Shown here in pieces: positions 35,601-46,648 of a stretch of 64,000 nt of DNA. The notes beneath the pieces are model-generated. The model had not been told where the DNA came from. It did not search any database and was given only the letters and a program-made list of their open reading frames with translations. Each line of letters begins with the position of its first letter. The first letter of the stretch is position 1. Source of the stretch: Klebsormidium nitens (taxonomy: Eukaryota; Streptophyta; Klebsormidiophyceae; Klebsormidiales; Klebsormidiaceae); the NCBI GenBank assembly GCA_000708835.1, contig DF237019.1:124001-188000 (forward strand). Direction: 5' to 3'. Both the position numbers and the translations under genes were made by a program.

Positions 35601-38600
35601 GGGGGAGTGCGGGAGTAACATCAGCAGTTTCGCCCAGCTTATGCGGAGGAGGAGGGTTGAGACAACAGCGGTACGGTTGGGGATTACACCAAGGGAGGGG
35701 GGTGGAGACGACCGGAAACCTAGTTGGGGTTCTTTCAAGAAAAGGGGGTAAGACCTCACTGTGGTTGGGCTTATCTGCACAGCAGAGTGTCGTTGCCCAA
35801 CGGTGGTGCGTCAAATCGGCTTCCTAGACAAGAGGTTGCCACGCCTGATAGAGGTCTGGTCTGGCCCCATATGTGAATCAACGGAGTGGAATCATTCTTG
35901 GGATCCGAATTCGCCTCCTGACCGATCCCCCCCTCTAGGCTTGCTGACCGGCCGCCAGAGGGGGTTACAAACGGACATCTGGTTTCGACTTTCGGGGTTT
36001 CAGAGCCCTACACTCTGATAGAGACATCCAAAGTGACGGTTCAGAACAACCAACATTTCTAGCAGCATTGTTTCGATTAAGCACACAACATTGAGGCAGT
36101 AAGTAAGGGTAAGTGGGGCAAGAGGCACATAGTAGCCGAACTTTTTCCGAACCGATGAAACGACGGCGCACGTGGTAGGTACCGCGGGAAACTTCGCACG
36201 CTCGATGCGATAGATGGTACATACTTCACGGTACGTATTTCCCCCGAGGCAAATTAGCTCCCGGGAATGCCAACAAACACTAAACCTAAGCTACCTTGAC
36301 GCGAGACCCTAACCCACACCCTAAGGCGTTCCGCAGGCGACCTACCCCCACCCACCCTAACCCCCCGACCTAACCCCACCAAAGTCACTCGGTTGCTCGG
36401 ATTGCTGGTGGCTCTGGCGTCGACAGTCATACGGTTCGGAAGAAGTTCGGCTACTCTGTCCGTTTTGCGTAAGTGGGTGGGTTTAAGATGATTAAGCTCG
36501 CCTGTTACAGAGGTACAGAGTTTTCCTCCGCCTCCCTAGATTCAGAAGGGCGTCAACAGACCGGAAGTATCCCCAGGGGTAGAGCTCGGACCGATCCTTC
36601 CCTGCGGTCGGCAGCTCTCCTGCGGGTGGCAACAAAGAGATTGCCTTAAGCATGATTTGCCGATGCTTTCTCTGAGTTTAACACCTTGTCGAGTTGCTCA
36701 CACAGTGTGCTCGTTCACATTTGATTGATTCTTGTCAAGCATCCGCCAGAAGTGGCCAGCAATGGCCCTTGCGAGCAGAGTGGAGATTCAGCTGAAACAA
36801 GCTGACACACCGGCGACCAAGCACATCCTGCTATGCGCTTCCTGATAAGCTTCCAGAAGGCATCAGCCCGCCCTGTCAAGCAAGTGCTCTCTTCAGGACT
36901 TTGAATGGACTGATGAAACTTCTTCCAACAGGATGGACCAAGACTACGATTATGCTAGGGATTTTGCAACCGTGAAACGGTCAGCTGCAAGTTATCACAC
37001 GCTTCTGGTGTCATGGTCAGGGATGCCAGCTGTTAAAATTCGGCGTTGCATGAATTGTCTGATCAAGACTAAGACCTGCAATACAATCGAAAGGAGCTCT
37101 GTCGAGTACCACTAGGACCAACATATACTGCTGCGTGTGACTTGAAAAATATGCCACCGCTTGGCATGACGACCTCAAATCGAAGACACGAACGATCGCC
37201 ATACTCCATAATCACGGGAGGCTACCGACTTCTGTCCCTTGGGCACGAAAAGCGGTTCCCACCTTTCTGTCCCCTCCAAACAACTAGGAAGGGGAGCCCG
37301 CGCATCCACCAGGGCACGCCGTCGACCTTTCGCCAGCGCGCGATCTCGTCCGCCTGCGCCTGGTGCACCGTCTGAAAGCGCTCGCGGACGGCGTCCGGCC
37401 AGTCCTCCTCGGCGCTCCGCGGCTCCAACTTCTGGACGTACTGCTCGATCGCCTGTGGGCAGAATGCTCATACGTTTGGAATGTCAAGTAATTGAAGCGG
37501 TGCAAAGAAACATCCGGCCAGTCCTCCCTCGGCGCTCCGCGTCTCCAGCTTCTGGACGTACTGCTCGATCGCTTGAGAGCAAATTGAGAGTGGGTTGACA
37601 TGACAAGGAATGACACCCAAGCAGTCCAAGGAAACAAACGGCCAGTCCACCTCGGTGATCTTCAACTCCGGCTTCTGCGAGTACCAATTGATTGCCTGAC
37701 AGCACAGGACAGCGATTGTAAAGGTGGCTTAAGGCAAGACGAAGCGTCTGAGAGAGGACTTGACTTGTGAAGGCTACTGGAGAGTGTGTCAACCTCCCGT
37801 TGCTTTTTGAACACATTGAAAGGATTAACCTCCAAACCCACAGCGGGTGCCCCCTTCCCTGCCATGTTACTTTTGTCTTTTCGAGACAAGATCCAGAGAA
37901 ACGACTGAGTGAGAGTTCGGCCAACCTTTTCCCAATGTCTGGTGATCAAGGAAAGCCCAATACACTCACCTTGAGTGCCACGTTTCCGCCATGTGAGTGG
38001 GCAACCAGATGGATGCGCGCCGACGGGTCCCTGTTTGCGATGTGGCGGATCAACTTGGCCAGCTGCCAAGCGCCTGCAGACAACGAGACCCGAAGAGTTA
38101 ACGCTCGGTAAAGGATGACTCACATTCCAACCGAGTGTATGCTGAATAATATGCTTGCACAGAACTCTGTCCACAAAGGTTGAGGGCGTCAAGTCCATTC
38201 TGAATATCTGGAAAGAAAACAAATCCATGATATCTCTTTCCTGGACAAGCATCTTGAGCAGCTTTACACGGGTTAGCAATTGGGGTAGCTAGGCGGGTTG
38301 GTAGTTTCTTCAACCACCAGGAAAGATCTAACGTGGTTGAAGGATCATATTTTCACTTCTCATTTTTCAATACCAACAACAATATTAAGACTGCACTGAC
38401 TTTTTGACCAAAGCCGGCTAACAGATCTCCGGTCTGGTTCAAGAGTGGACCTATTGTTATCTGGAAATGTTGCTATATGCTCGATTCAACCTGCCATAAG
38501 CGCCCAGTATTGACAGCGTCATCATGGGCCGTAACCAAGGGGATCCCCTCACATTCTTCTAGGTGTTGGCAGACGAAAAATGGCTTTACTAATTAGTGCC

Positions 38601-39651
38601 AGGGGCACATGCGGTTGATATCAGCAGGAAGGTCCTCATAACTGGAATGCATGATGGACTCACGGCGAAGTTCCGCTTGTGATGCTCAATGCAATGTAAA
38701 AAAAGGTACAAAAGCAAGAGCGCAGCGTTGCGGTATTACCAGTGTTCTCAAGGGAAGCCCATTGGGCTGACATCAGGATATAGCAAGTACTAGTGTACAT
38801 CCTCAATCACTAGCTTTCAGAGTGACACGACTGAAGGTGACCACATCTTCGCATCGGCACTCTCTTCGCTGCTTCCATTTCCAGACCCTCTGAAAAGAAT
38901 ACGATCCTACAAGAATGGCTCTTCTCTTGTCTTGCGGAAGGGCGCTGAGCTGGGCAGCCCCTGAACAGAATGACGACATGTCGACACTCTGCCTCAACCA
39001 GCAGAAGCTGACTACAAGCGCTGCACCAAGCGCAGGGTTTCGCCCATAACGTGCTGCGAAGGGGGGCACTCTGAGGGTACCACCAGAATGTACATTACAG
39101 GCTTTCCTCTGTTCGGAGTTTTTCCACCTTCACGGGCTCATAGGGAACCCTCCCATCAAAAAGCTTCCGCAAGGCATAAGAGGGGCACCGGTAACCAAAG
39201 CTTACAGAAGCTCACCATTCTTGCGCCCCTCATCCGTGTTGCTGCCGTCCCAATAGAACGGATAGTTCACCCCGCTCGGAAGTAGCTCCGGATCAGGGAG
39301 CGCTCTCCACACGGCATCCTCACCAAAGTGCCCACAAGACAATTGGACAGCAATGCGCGTACAAAAGTTGTCGGAAGCTTTTTCTGGGTCCGGATGAAAC
39401 CAGTTCACTCTACCCTTCAGCTTGGGCTGAGCGAATGTACCGTGGATGACCAGAACGTAGTGCGTTTCGTCAGCAGGGTTTGCGTCATTTGTGCGGACTC
39501 CAGTACCGACTGGGAAAATCAGGCGCTCCACGTCAACCACTATCTCGTCTAAGGGCAGCCCATTGACCAATTTGGTTTCGTCAGTGATGGGCTCTGATTT
39601 TGCGTGCGGGGTTGTTTCATTGCTCGTAAGTTCCCTCTTCGCTACTGCCAT
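32690..39651 (-). CDS. Membrane-embedded alpha/beta hydrolase (lipase/esterase-like)
   Basis: Exons: 39651-39216, 38073-37970, 37452 to about 37263, 34969-34660 and 33748-32690; about 700 residues. Exon 1 carries the oxyanion-loop strand VLVIHGTFAQ. Exon 2 has the nucleophile elbow HLVAHSHGGNVALK (Ser in HSHGG). Exon 4 has VFLGTPFYCKQW and then two TM segments (VLRILLSFLVSLVLGFALTW; VIMFLAVGLTALLFFAELM). Exon 5 has a third hydrophobic block (VVLNLVLLFPRIIFWLI) and near its end THATYYRN, the probable catalytic His; WDDAELIARSD may supply the acid. HGTF..., HSHGG and LGTPF also occur in bacterial membrane-associated lipase-like hydrolases. Phases match at introns 1, 2 and the last. The exon 3 to exon 4 junction does not match, so a small exon is missing or exon 3 ends elsewhere. 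The substrate is unknown; a lipid is plausible. Confidence 0.78.
34939..35750. repeat. Tandem array of splice acceptor plus exon head, five extra copies
   Basis: The head of the hydrolase exon at 34969 and its acceptor read, on plus, GAGCGCGTTGG...CTCGTCATGCGCCTGCGGAGAG, starting at 34939. Recognisable copies start at 35040, 35221, 35341, 35451 and 35561, each followed by a diverged intronic stretch containing GACGTCAGCA-type sequence. Spacings are 101, 181, 120, 110 and 110 bp. All copies lie in the intron upstream of the exon. Most keep an AG acceptor (CTCTGCAG or CTCCGCAG on minus). Confidence 0.88.
36295..36380 (-). repeat. Dispersed GGTTAGGG-rich repeat, copy 3
   Basis: On the minus strand it reads GACTTTGGTGGGGTTAGG, GGGGGTTAGGGTGGGTGGGG and GTGGGTTAGGGTC, in the same order as copies 1 and 2. 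It lies in the long hydrolase intron. The GATAATAAGC flank of the other copies is not evident. Confidence 0.5.
37452..37695 (-). repeat. Triplicated exon head in the hydrolase gene
   Basis: Three tandem heads of the same exon: 37452 (intact, AIEQYVQKLEPRSAEEDWPD), about 37570 (acceptor changed to AAG and one extra G in the GAGGAG stretch, so frameshifted) and 37695 (AINWYSQKPELKITE, diverged but with its own CAG acceptor and a GAG|GTGGAC donor-like end). The period is about 118-125 bp. The outermost copy could still be spliced as an alternative exon; the middle one looks dead. Confidence 0.75.
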
Positions 39652-40989
39652 TGCCGTAGCAGCTTAGACAGGAGCAACGTTTAAAAACGCCGCATTGTCC
39701 CTCAACTGAGATTCGTGTCACTAATCCTATAAGGGCTCAGCATACACACTTGATGGCTCTCCATCCCTTCCCAGCCCGCCTTCACTTTTTCACTATTCAG
39801 TCTATTGGAACAGATTCTTCAAACCTTCACCTTTCAATCATGCAAGCAGATCGATCAAGGTTTGCATAATCCACAACGCGCAAGGTGCAGTGGCTCGCGC
39901 AGTGTTGGCTGGGCGTCAAGTTACCTACGCGGGTCCGAAGCGGCGGCCTGGTCAAGTTGCGCGACAGCTGACATGCAATTGAACATGCCGCGCGCCAAAC
40001 CCTTCACATGGTCCTGGCTTCAAACCCGTCGCTTTGATTATATCGGGCATTAGGGTTTTAGGGTATTTTAGCTCGGCGCACTGACACGCGGCCACTCACA
40101 CGGCCGCTTGATTTCAAATGGCGCGCGGCTCGATCTTAAACCCTGGAGGTTTATTTCCACGTGTCGACGGTGTAGTGCCCGGTACCTTCCGATCGGGTTA
40201 CCCACGGTCCACCGGTAACCGGTTGCACGGTTTATGGGTCACGCTCGGGATTGGCCCGCCAGCTAGGACTAGGACGACAGCTAGGACTCCTAAACTATAA
40301 ACGGACTCAGCCTAGAGTGGCGCCTCGACCAGCCTGGGGAGACCGGGGCCAGAATTGTCGCACCGCCCAGCCTGGCCCAGATCGACCTGTCGCCCGAGGC
40401 GGTGGGCCCTTAGGGGCGCTTTTGCCCCGGGCGGGCCCGTTGAGCTCGCCGTGAGGCTTGGTTTGCGGATAATGTGTAAGGTAATGATATCTCAATTCCC
40501 AAGGTTATCCACTATCGACGGTTTCTAAGATTTAGTATAGGTCATCGGACGGTTTAGAGTGTTGAACGGGGTGGACCCGCGGCCACGGCCGCGCCTCGTA
40601 ACGCCTCCGTTCTAACCCTCCGTTCTTTCCGTCTTATGCCTTGGCACGAGTGTGCATTGATGTCTCACAAACAGCGCAAGTGGAGGGCTCCAGCGAATTA
40701 CGCGGCGCACGTATGACCTATGATTGGCTTCCACCGGATTGAAACCCGACTCTCTCACATGCATACTAGAAGTACTGCAGTCTAGTAAACATGGTCAGCG
40801 AAGTCTGACAAGTTCGGGCCCCGGCTCATTCGCCTTTATGCCAGCTCACTGCAGCTCAGCACAGTCGACTTTCACCTATAAGAAGCGACAACCCAGCTCC
40901 TCACTGCCCCATTCTTTCTTCGTTGACACTTCCAGCTTCCAAGCATTTCTCTTCAAAGCATCGCTTCCGCATTTCCTCCGCCTGTCACC
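39652..40989. promoter_or_regulatory. Divergent intergenic region, hydrolase and Root_cap genes
   Basis: This 1.3-kb spacer holds both promoters. A TATA-like CACCTATAAGAAG at about 40873-40885 lies ~105 bases before the Root_cap start and may be its core promoter. A GC-rich stretch with partial inverted repeats lies around 40380-40445. A TTAGGGTTTTAGGG telomere-like motif is at about 40050-40063. No gene is supported. Confidence 0.5.
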
Positions 40990-43900
40990 ATGGCTCCCCG
41001 CCTGCTCACTGCCGCGCTCCTCCTCACCCTCTTCGCGGTGTCTGCTTTCGCCAACGACTGCGAGATATGCCGCGCCAGCAACCCGAGTGACTGCGACCGC
41101 GGCGGTGTGGCCACTCTCAACGGGAACCCAAATTACATCCAAGTGAGCTGGCCGACTCGATTCAAACTTCGATCCAGCTTTTGTTCTCTGGCTTGAGCAC
41201 TTTGTTCCCAAGTCTGAGTCGCGGCTAATACTACTCACTGCTCAAGCACCTGCTTGTCTTGGTATTTCATTACTTTCAGCCAGCTGGGAGTACGTACGGA
41301 ATCTATTGGCCGACTCGGGTCCAGCCAACCTTCCAGCTTTTGTTCACTAGCCTGACTACTTTTGTTTTCAAGGTCTATGTTGCTGACTCTAATTACTGCT
41401 TCAAGCACCTGCTTCTCTTGGGTAGTCCACTACTTGCAGCGAGCTGGGAACAATTAAGGGAAACCCATTGACTTGCTGAAGTTCGTGGGCTTATACCACG
41501 CAGCTGCTCCCGCAATTTTGTGACTGTACTGAAACCTAGATTGGGAGAAATCTATGAGCTAAAAATCTGCCCCACTTCTGCATAAGGTCTAAGCGGTACT
41601 CAGTACTCAGCTTGACCCCTGTAGCTGCAAATATTTTCAAGCCCCTCTGTTTCCAATGGCCCCTTCGAACGTTTTCCTTCTGACTGATATCACCCAACGA
41701 CAGACTCTGACAGTACTTAGTTGGACCCATAGAGCTGCATAAGCTTACCTCTGCTTTTAATGGCCCCCTCCAAATTTGACACAACAACAGTCTCTGACAA
41801 TCCATCTTTACCCTCTCAGACTTTGACACAACAAAAGACTAACAGTCTAATCCCTACCTTTCTGCAGGGCCATGGTGTTACCTCATGCGCCCAGGCCTAC
41901 CAGTACGTCACCTGCGGCGACTGCAAGAACGGCCAGGGCATAAAGATTGATGACTGCTGCACGTTGGCATGCAAGGACGAGGGACAGGGCAACGTGAAGG
42001 CGCACTGCCTGTGCGGCCCCCCTAAGGATAACCCTGGGGCAGACCACGACGGTCAGCAAACCCCAGTCACGACTGGCGCCTGTGCCGGTGAGTTGTTCTG
42101 GTCTTTGTTTTCTTTGTGGGTTTAGGAAGGGGTTTCGATGACTATGCCAGTTGAAGCACAGTGGTAGGAGGTACACAGTGGAAATGCAAAGCTCAGACGT
42201 AGGAGCTTGTGCTTTCTTATCAGAGGGGATCATTGGGGTTGAGTGGTAGGACTGCTACATCTTGTCAAAGTTTTTTGCAATCTGTTCAGATTAAATCACT
42301 CCCTGTGGGTTTGACAAGCTGGTCAGCCAATAAGTTACTTCCATTCTCTGGTTCGTTGATGCAATACACTCGACCTTTGTGGCTGGACTTTGAAAGGAGC
42401 TTTCTGTAGGGGGCATGCAGATTCTGAGATGCAAGCTTACCCAAAGGTTTCTGGACTTTGAAAGGAGCTTTCTGTAGGGGGCATGCAGATTCTGAGATGC
42501 AGGCTTACCCAAAGGTTTCTTTGGTGTAGGCTTTCTTCAAAATGGCCTCACTTCAAAATCCTGAAGTTCCTCTTTACTTTCCCCTACAGACCCCCACTTC
42601 CGCGGCGCTTTCGGCATCCAGTACGACTTCCATGGCCTACCTGGTGAGCCCCTTGCTAGTTCACCTCTGTATTAACCAGTTTGGGCTGATCTGCAAGGCG
42701 AGTTTTCTTGTGACTCTGGTTCAGATCCAATTTGTATCACCTGATATTCGCAAGATTGTGGGCAACCATATAGCAATCAATTTGGGCTAATCAGCAAGGC
42801 AAAGTTTCTTGTCACTCTGGTTCAGATTCAGTTTGTATTACAAAAATTTCAGAGAATTGTGGGCACCCATTGATATAGTCTATGCCTTAGTACCAGTCAC
42901 TCGAGCGAAGGCTGAGCAAGTTTTGACTGGCTGTCTTTCGACGTGCACCCCTAGCCCAGTCTCAATTGTTGTTCATGCTTCTAACCTAGTTCATGTTCAA
43001 GCTGTCTGCCAACCCATTTGCATATACGCAAATCTGTGTGTGACCCAGTCCACCATTTGCTTCAGCCTCGGAGCTCTTATCTCCTTCGTGAGGAGTTTCG
43101 CTCTTACCCTTCGTGAGGAGTTTCGCTCTTGTACCTTTCGTCAGGTAGAAACTCCTCAACCTGAATCCCGATTCCGCAGTCTCTAAGGACAGTACAAAGT
43201 CCAACCTGATACTCGACCAGGACCTAAGCATGTACCGCCCCTTTCCAAAAGAAACCCTCTCCCTTGTGGCAGTTCAATCTTCCTCTTACTAACCTCCAAT
43301 CCTTTTGCCTCAAAGACAGAGACTTCAACCTGACCTCTCCTCCCTCGCCAGTTCATTCTCCCCTCGACTAATCCCCAGTCTCTTTTCCCTCCGCAGACAG
43401 AGACTTCACCCTGACCTCTCCTCCTTCGGCAGTTCAACCTTCCTCCGACTAACCTCTAGTTTTTATCTCCTCGCAGACAGAGACTTCAACCTGATCACCG
43501 ACCAAGGCCTGACCATGAACGCGCACTTCATCGGGCAGGACGGCCTCGAGACCGGCTTCGACGGCACCTGGATGTCCGCCCTCGGCTTCATGTGGGCCGA
43601 GAAGGGCGCGGTCCGCTCCGCCACATTCACGGTCAAGGAGGTGGGCTTCTCGTCGCATGCGTAACGCGTCCCTTTCCGTTGTAAAGCAGCCACAGCGATG
43701 CTGCGTGTACGGGCTTCTCCTGTAAATATTTGATCGGTTACGTTGTAAACCAGTCACAGCAATTCCTTGTGTACGGGCTTCTTCTGTGAACATTTGATTG
43801 GATACAGTCATTATAGATTTCGGCCACTCGAGAAAAGTCTGTACACCAGGTTTCTAGCTTTGTCATAACATTCGGTCCGATGTGATGTGATTCAGCCCTC

Positions 43901-45220
43901 AAGAACGTCTGGGTACAAGTTCACGCCTCTCTTGGAAAGCTCTGCCTTTCCCTTCGAAGAAGCTTCTTTATCCTGGAGACGAGCTTGCGTCTTGCGTCGT
44001 GCCCTCCCAGTAACCCTACATCTGACTAGACACCCTACCCGTCTGCAGGGCTCCGCCGCGTTCACCGAATCCGCGCCGTTCGTCATCGAGATAGACGGCC
44101 AGGAGCTGCACCCCGAGTCCTTCCTCGCCTCCGTCCAGAGCCAGGAGGCAATCCTCTTCGAAGACGAGGGCCTCTCCATCAAGGTCGCGCCGTTTGCCTA
44201 CTCGTTCCGCGTCAGCATCCGCGAGCACATTGACATCATCGTGACGGCAGCAACCCACGAGCACCCCGCGGGCAACCACATCGACATCGGGATCAGCAAG
44301 CTCAACGTCACTGGTGCGTCATCGCGCCCGCTCGTCTTTTGGCCACTTTCTCAAAAGACGACGCTTGTATTGTTTGTACGCAATTTCTGTCAAGGGTTGA
44401 CACATCAAGTTGATGGCTGAATCGGGTTCCCATTACTGCGGTTAGCGTTACTTCGGTCAGATCAGCAGGAATCCGTGGACTTTTTGGATCTGTCGACTGG
44501 GGCTGACTTGGCTGGCTGAATCGCTTCACGCTTCGATATTGCTCTGCCAGATTGAGACATTGTAGCCCTCATGTGCCCTCAACACAAGCTTAGCTTTGCT
44601 TCCGCTTCTGTCTCTGAGTCTTACCTCTCGTCTGCGGCTACCAGTCAAATACGATGTGTCGTCTGCCTTTCTCTCTACCAGCGTTGGGCAGCTTTCTTTC
44701 TTACTCGGAGCGCGAATCTACCTGCACCTCGCTTTACCCTTGCGCTTTTGAGTTGTCTATCTCTTTTCTCACGTGTCTATTCCTCCCTTCGTGCGGGCAC
44801 CGTCCACAGAGCGCTCGGCCATCCATCTATCCGTCGTTCCTCGTCAAGCTTTCATTTTTCTCACCCTGTCTAGTTCTTCCCCTTCGTGCAGGCACCGTCC
44901 ACGGCGCTCTCGGCCAGACCTTCGCCGCGCACCGCGCCGAGGCGCTCAAGGCCGCGGCCGCCATAGCCGGGAGCGACATCAAGTTCGACGCGGCTGACGT
45001 CATCGAGGGCAAGGACGTCGACTACATGACGACATCCCTGCTCAGCACCGACTTCGTGTACAACCGCTTCAAGCCCATGCACGCCGGCCCCTTCTCCAAG
45101 ATCAACGTCATCGCGCGCAAGCTGCTGCGCCTCTCGACCGTCGATCAGACGGAATCGACGGTGGATGGCGAGCTGGCGTGCAAGAACATGCGCGGCGGGG
45201 GGCTTGTGTGCTTCAGCTAG
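40990..45220 (+). CDS. Root_cap-family secreted protein
   Basis: Exons 40990-41142, 41868-42087, 42590-42643, 43477-43640, 44049-44313 and 44892-45220 join in perfect phase to 394 residues. A signal peptide (LLTAALLLTLFAVSAFA) precedes a Cys-rich region (CEICR, CGDCKNG, DDCCTLACKD, CLCG). After it comes the Root_cap-type core: DPHFRGAFGIQYDFHGLP, RDFNLITDQGLTMNAHFIG, a TW strand region, and GTVHGALGQTF near the C-terminal third. In land plants this family includes root-cap and late-embryogenesis-related secreted proteins of unknown biochemical role; the DPHFxG...YDFxG part is von Willebrand D-like. The product is expected in the extracellular matrix. The introns are packed with tandem duplications, two of which copy exon heads. 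Confidence 0.88.
41150..41465 (+). repeat. Two ~158-bp tandem units in Root_cap intron 1
   Basis: Unit 1 starts at 41150 (GGCCGACTCG), 8 bases after the exon 1 donor, and unit 2 at 41308. Both continue with CCAGCTTTTGTTC and GCAAGCACCTGCTT-like blocks at matching offsets. Divergence is moderate. Confidence 0.7.
42384..42519 (+). repeat. Near-perfect 68-bp tandem pair in Root_cap intron 2
   Basis: TGGACTTTGAAAGGAGCTTT starts at 42384 and again at 42452. The two 68-bp units differ at one visible base (GCAAGC versus GCAGGC). The low divergence means a recent duplication. Confidence 0.92.
42681..42890 (+). repeat. ~101-bp tandem pair in Root_cap intron 3
   Basis: TTGGGCT(G/A)ATC...CAAGGC begins at 42681 and 42782. 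Both units go on with TTTCTTGT(G/C)ACTCTGGTTCAG. It is intronic and carries no exon sequence. Confidence 0.75.
43189..43500 (+). repeat. Tandem copies of acceptor and head of Root_cap exon 4
   Basis: The true exon 4 begins ACAGAGACTTCAACCTGATC at 43477. Copies begin at 43397 and 43317 (80-bp period, ACAGAGACTTCA(A/C)CCTGACC) and, more degenerate but longer, at 43189 (CCAACCTGATACTCGACCAG). The copy at 43397 keeps a good CCGCAG acceptor; that at 43317 has AAAG instead of a CAG. None runs through the whole exon. Confidence 0.85.
44786..44915 (+). repeat. Duplicated acceptor and head of Root_cap exon 6
   Basis: CCTTCGTGC(G)GGCACCGTCCACAG at about 44788 copies CCTTCGTGCAGGCACCGTCC at the true exon 6 start (44892), about 100 bp away. 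In the copy the acceptor CAG has become CGG, so it should no longer splice. Confidence 0.8.
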
Positions 45221-46648
45221 AACAGTCAAGGGAGTGTTCCCAGAAGAGTGGAAGCAGATTCGAGAGCCCAAGTGGATCTTGAATTATCCGCTCACGCTCA
45301 GTACTGTAATTTCGCCCAGGGTCAAGTGTAGTGTGATGAGCCGTTGTAAACGAGAAATTGTGGCTTTAGATTAGTATCCAAAGCCGCTGCCAACGGTCTA
45401 AAAGTCTTGTCGCTTTGAGGTACAGTGTATATTGGGTGGTTGAGGAGTGGTTGAAGAGAGCAGCAAGATGAGCTGGCTTTCAGACGAACGCCTGTAAGCT
45501 AGAGTACACGTCAATGGCCCGTGCCGCATTCGCGTGCACATTCCCGTAAAGGATCAACGGACAGCCAGTCTAGTTAGGAGGACTGAGAACAACTGCCAGC
45601 CTCCAAGTAGAACCATACCGTACAGACCGCCAGATGACCTCTAAACACGCACTCTCATGTGCCCTACCGCCTAGTTTGAATTTGATTTCTCCTTGTCGGT
45701 ATTCGTGTCCACCGCTCAGTGGAGCTCGTCCTGTTTTGATTGCTCAAGGTTTTCAATAAGTCAGACCTCCTTGAAGTGGCAAGTACATTCGCCGCTTGAA
45801 TGCATGTTCAAGCTCCCGCAAAGTTTTGTCATGCCTTGGCAATGCTGAATGCGCACTGTTCAATTCTTATGCACGTTCTTATCTCAAGTGAACGGGTAAG
45901 CGGTAAAGCGGAACCTGCATGTCCAAGTAGCGCACCATGGGTCAGCGTAGCTATTCAGCCAAAGCCAGTGTCGATTATGTAATAGAGAAATAGATGTTAT
46001 AAGATGGCTTGATTTAACATACTTCCTCGGGCCCAAGGCCATCTCTTTATTTGAATTTCGATGATCGACTCACTCACGAGTCAATATCGCTCGTGAGCTG
46101 ATACTATAGCTATAGCGAGAGTTCTGAGATACGTACAAGTATGAGGACCGGCTCTTAAGTTTACAGGATATAAGCCTAAAAGTTGTCCGCTCGAAGTAGA
46201 ATCAGTCCACATTAGCTCGTGGGCAAGTCTGTTCTGCGATTTTGCTGATCACAATCGAATCTCAATGTTTTTCAGAGTATTTGTCCAATTCATATGTCTT
46301 TGCCGCACATTTGGATCGTGTGAGCGCCGTCAGCTGTGCTGGGTTTAACATGACGTCCAGTGCAACAGATGTACTATATACGATTCTGCCATAGGCTCAT
46401 TCACGGCTATAAGTAAGGAAATCAAACGGCCGTTTAATCCGGATGCATAACCACCAAGGTCGGGCCGGACCTGACACGCATACTTCTTAGCTTGACAAAG
46501 GCAATGCAACTGATATACGTGCAACGACTCCGACCAAGTTGAGATTGATCTGGACTATACGCGACTGATTCAAAAACGCTGAACAGAAATTGCAATGTCA
46601 AGGAAAACCTCTTCAAATGTCAATCGAACCAGTTGCTTCCAAGAGGCG
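45221..46648. other. Intergenic, convergent flanks
   Basis: This lies between the stops of the Root_cap gene (plus) and the BTB-BACK gene (minus). It is AT-rich in its second half. I see no RNA gene, coding exon or strong repeat. Confidence 0.45.

Noticed and set aside
34939-35750. CRISPR-like array
   Set aside because: Repeat units are diverged and unevenly spaced, in a eukaryotic intron, and are copies of an exon border.
36295-36380. Interstitial telomere array
   Set aside because: TTAGGG-like words occur, but in a fixed longer order shared with other copies, not as a simple tandem array.
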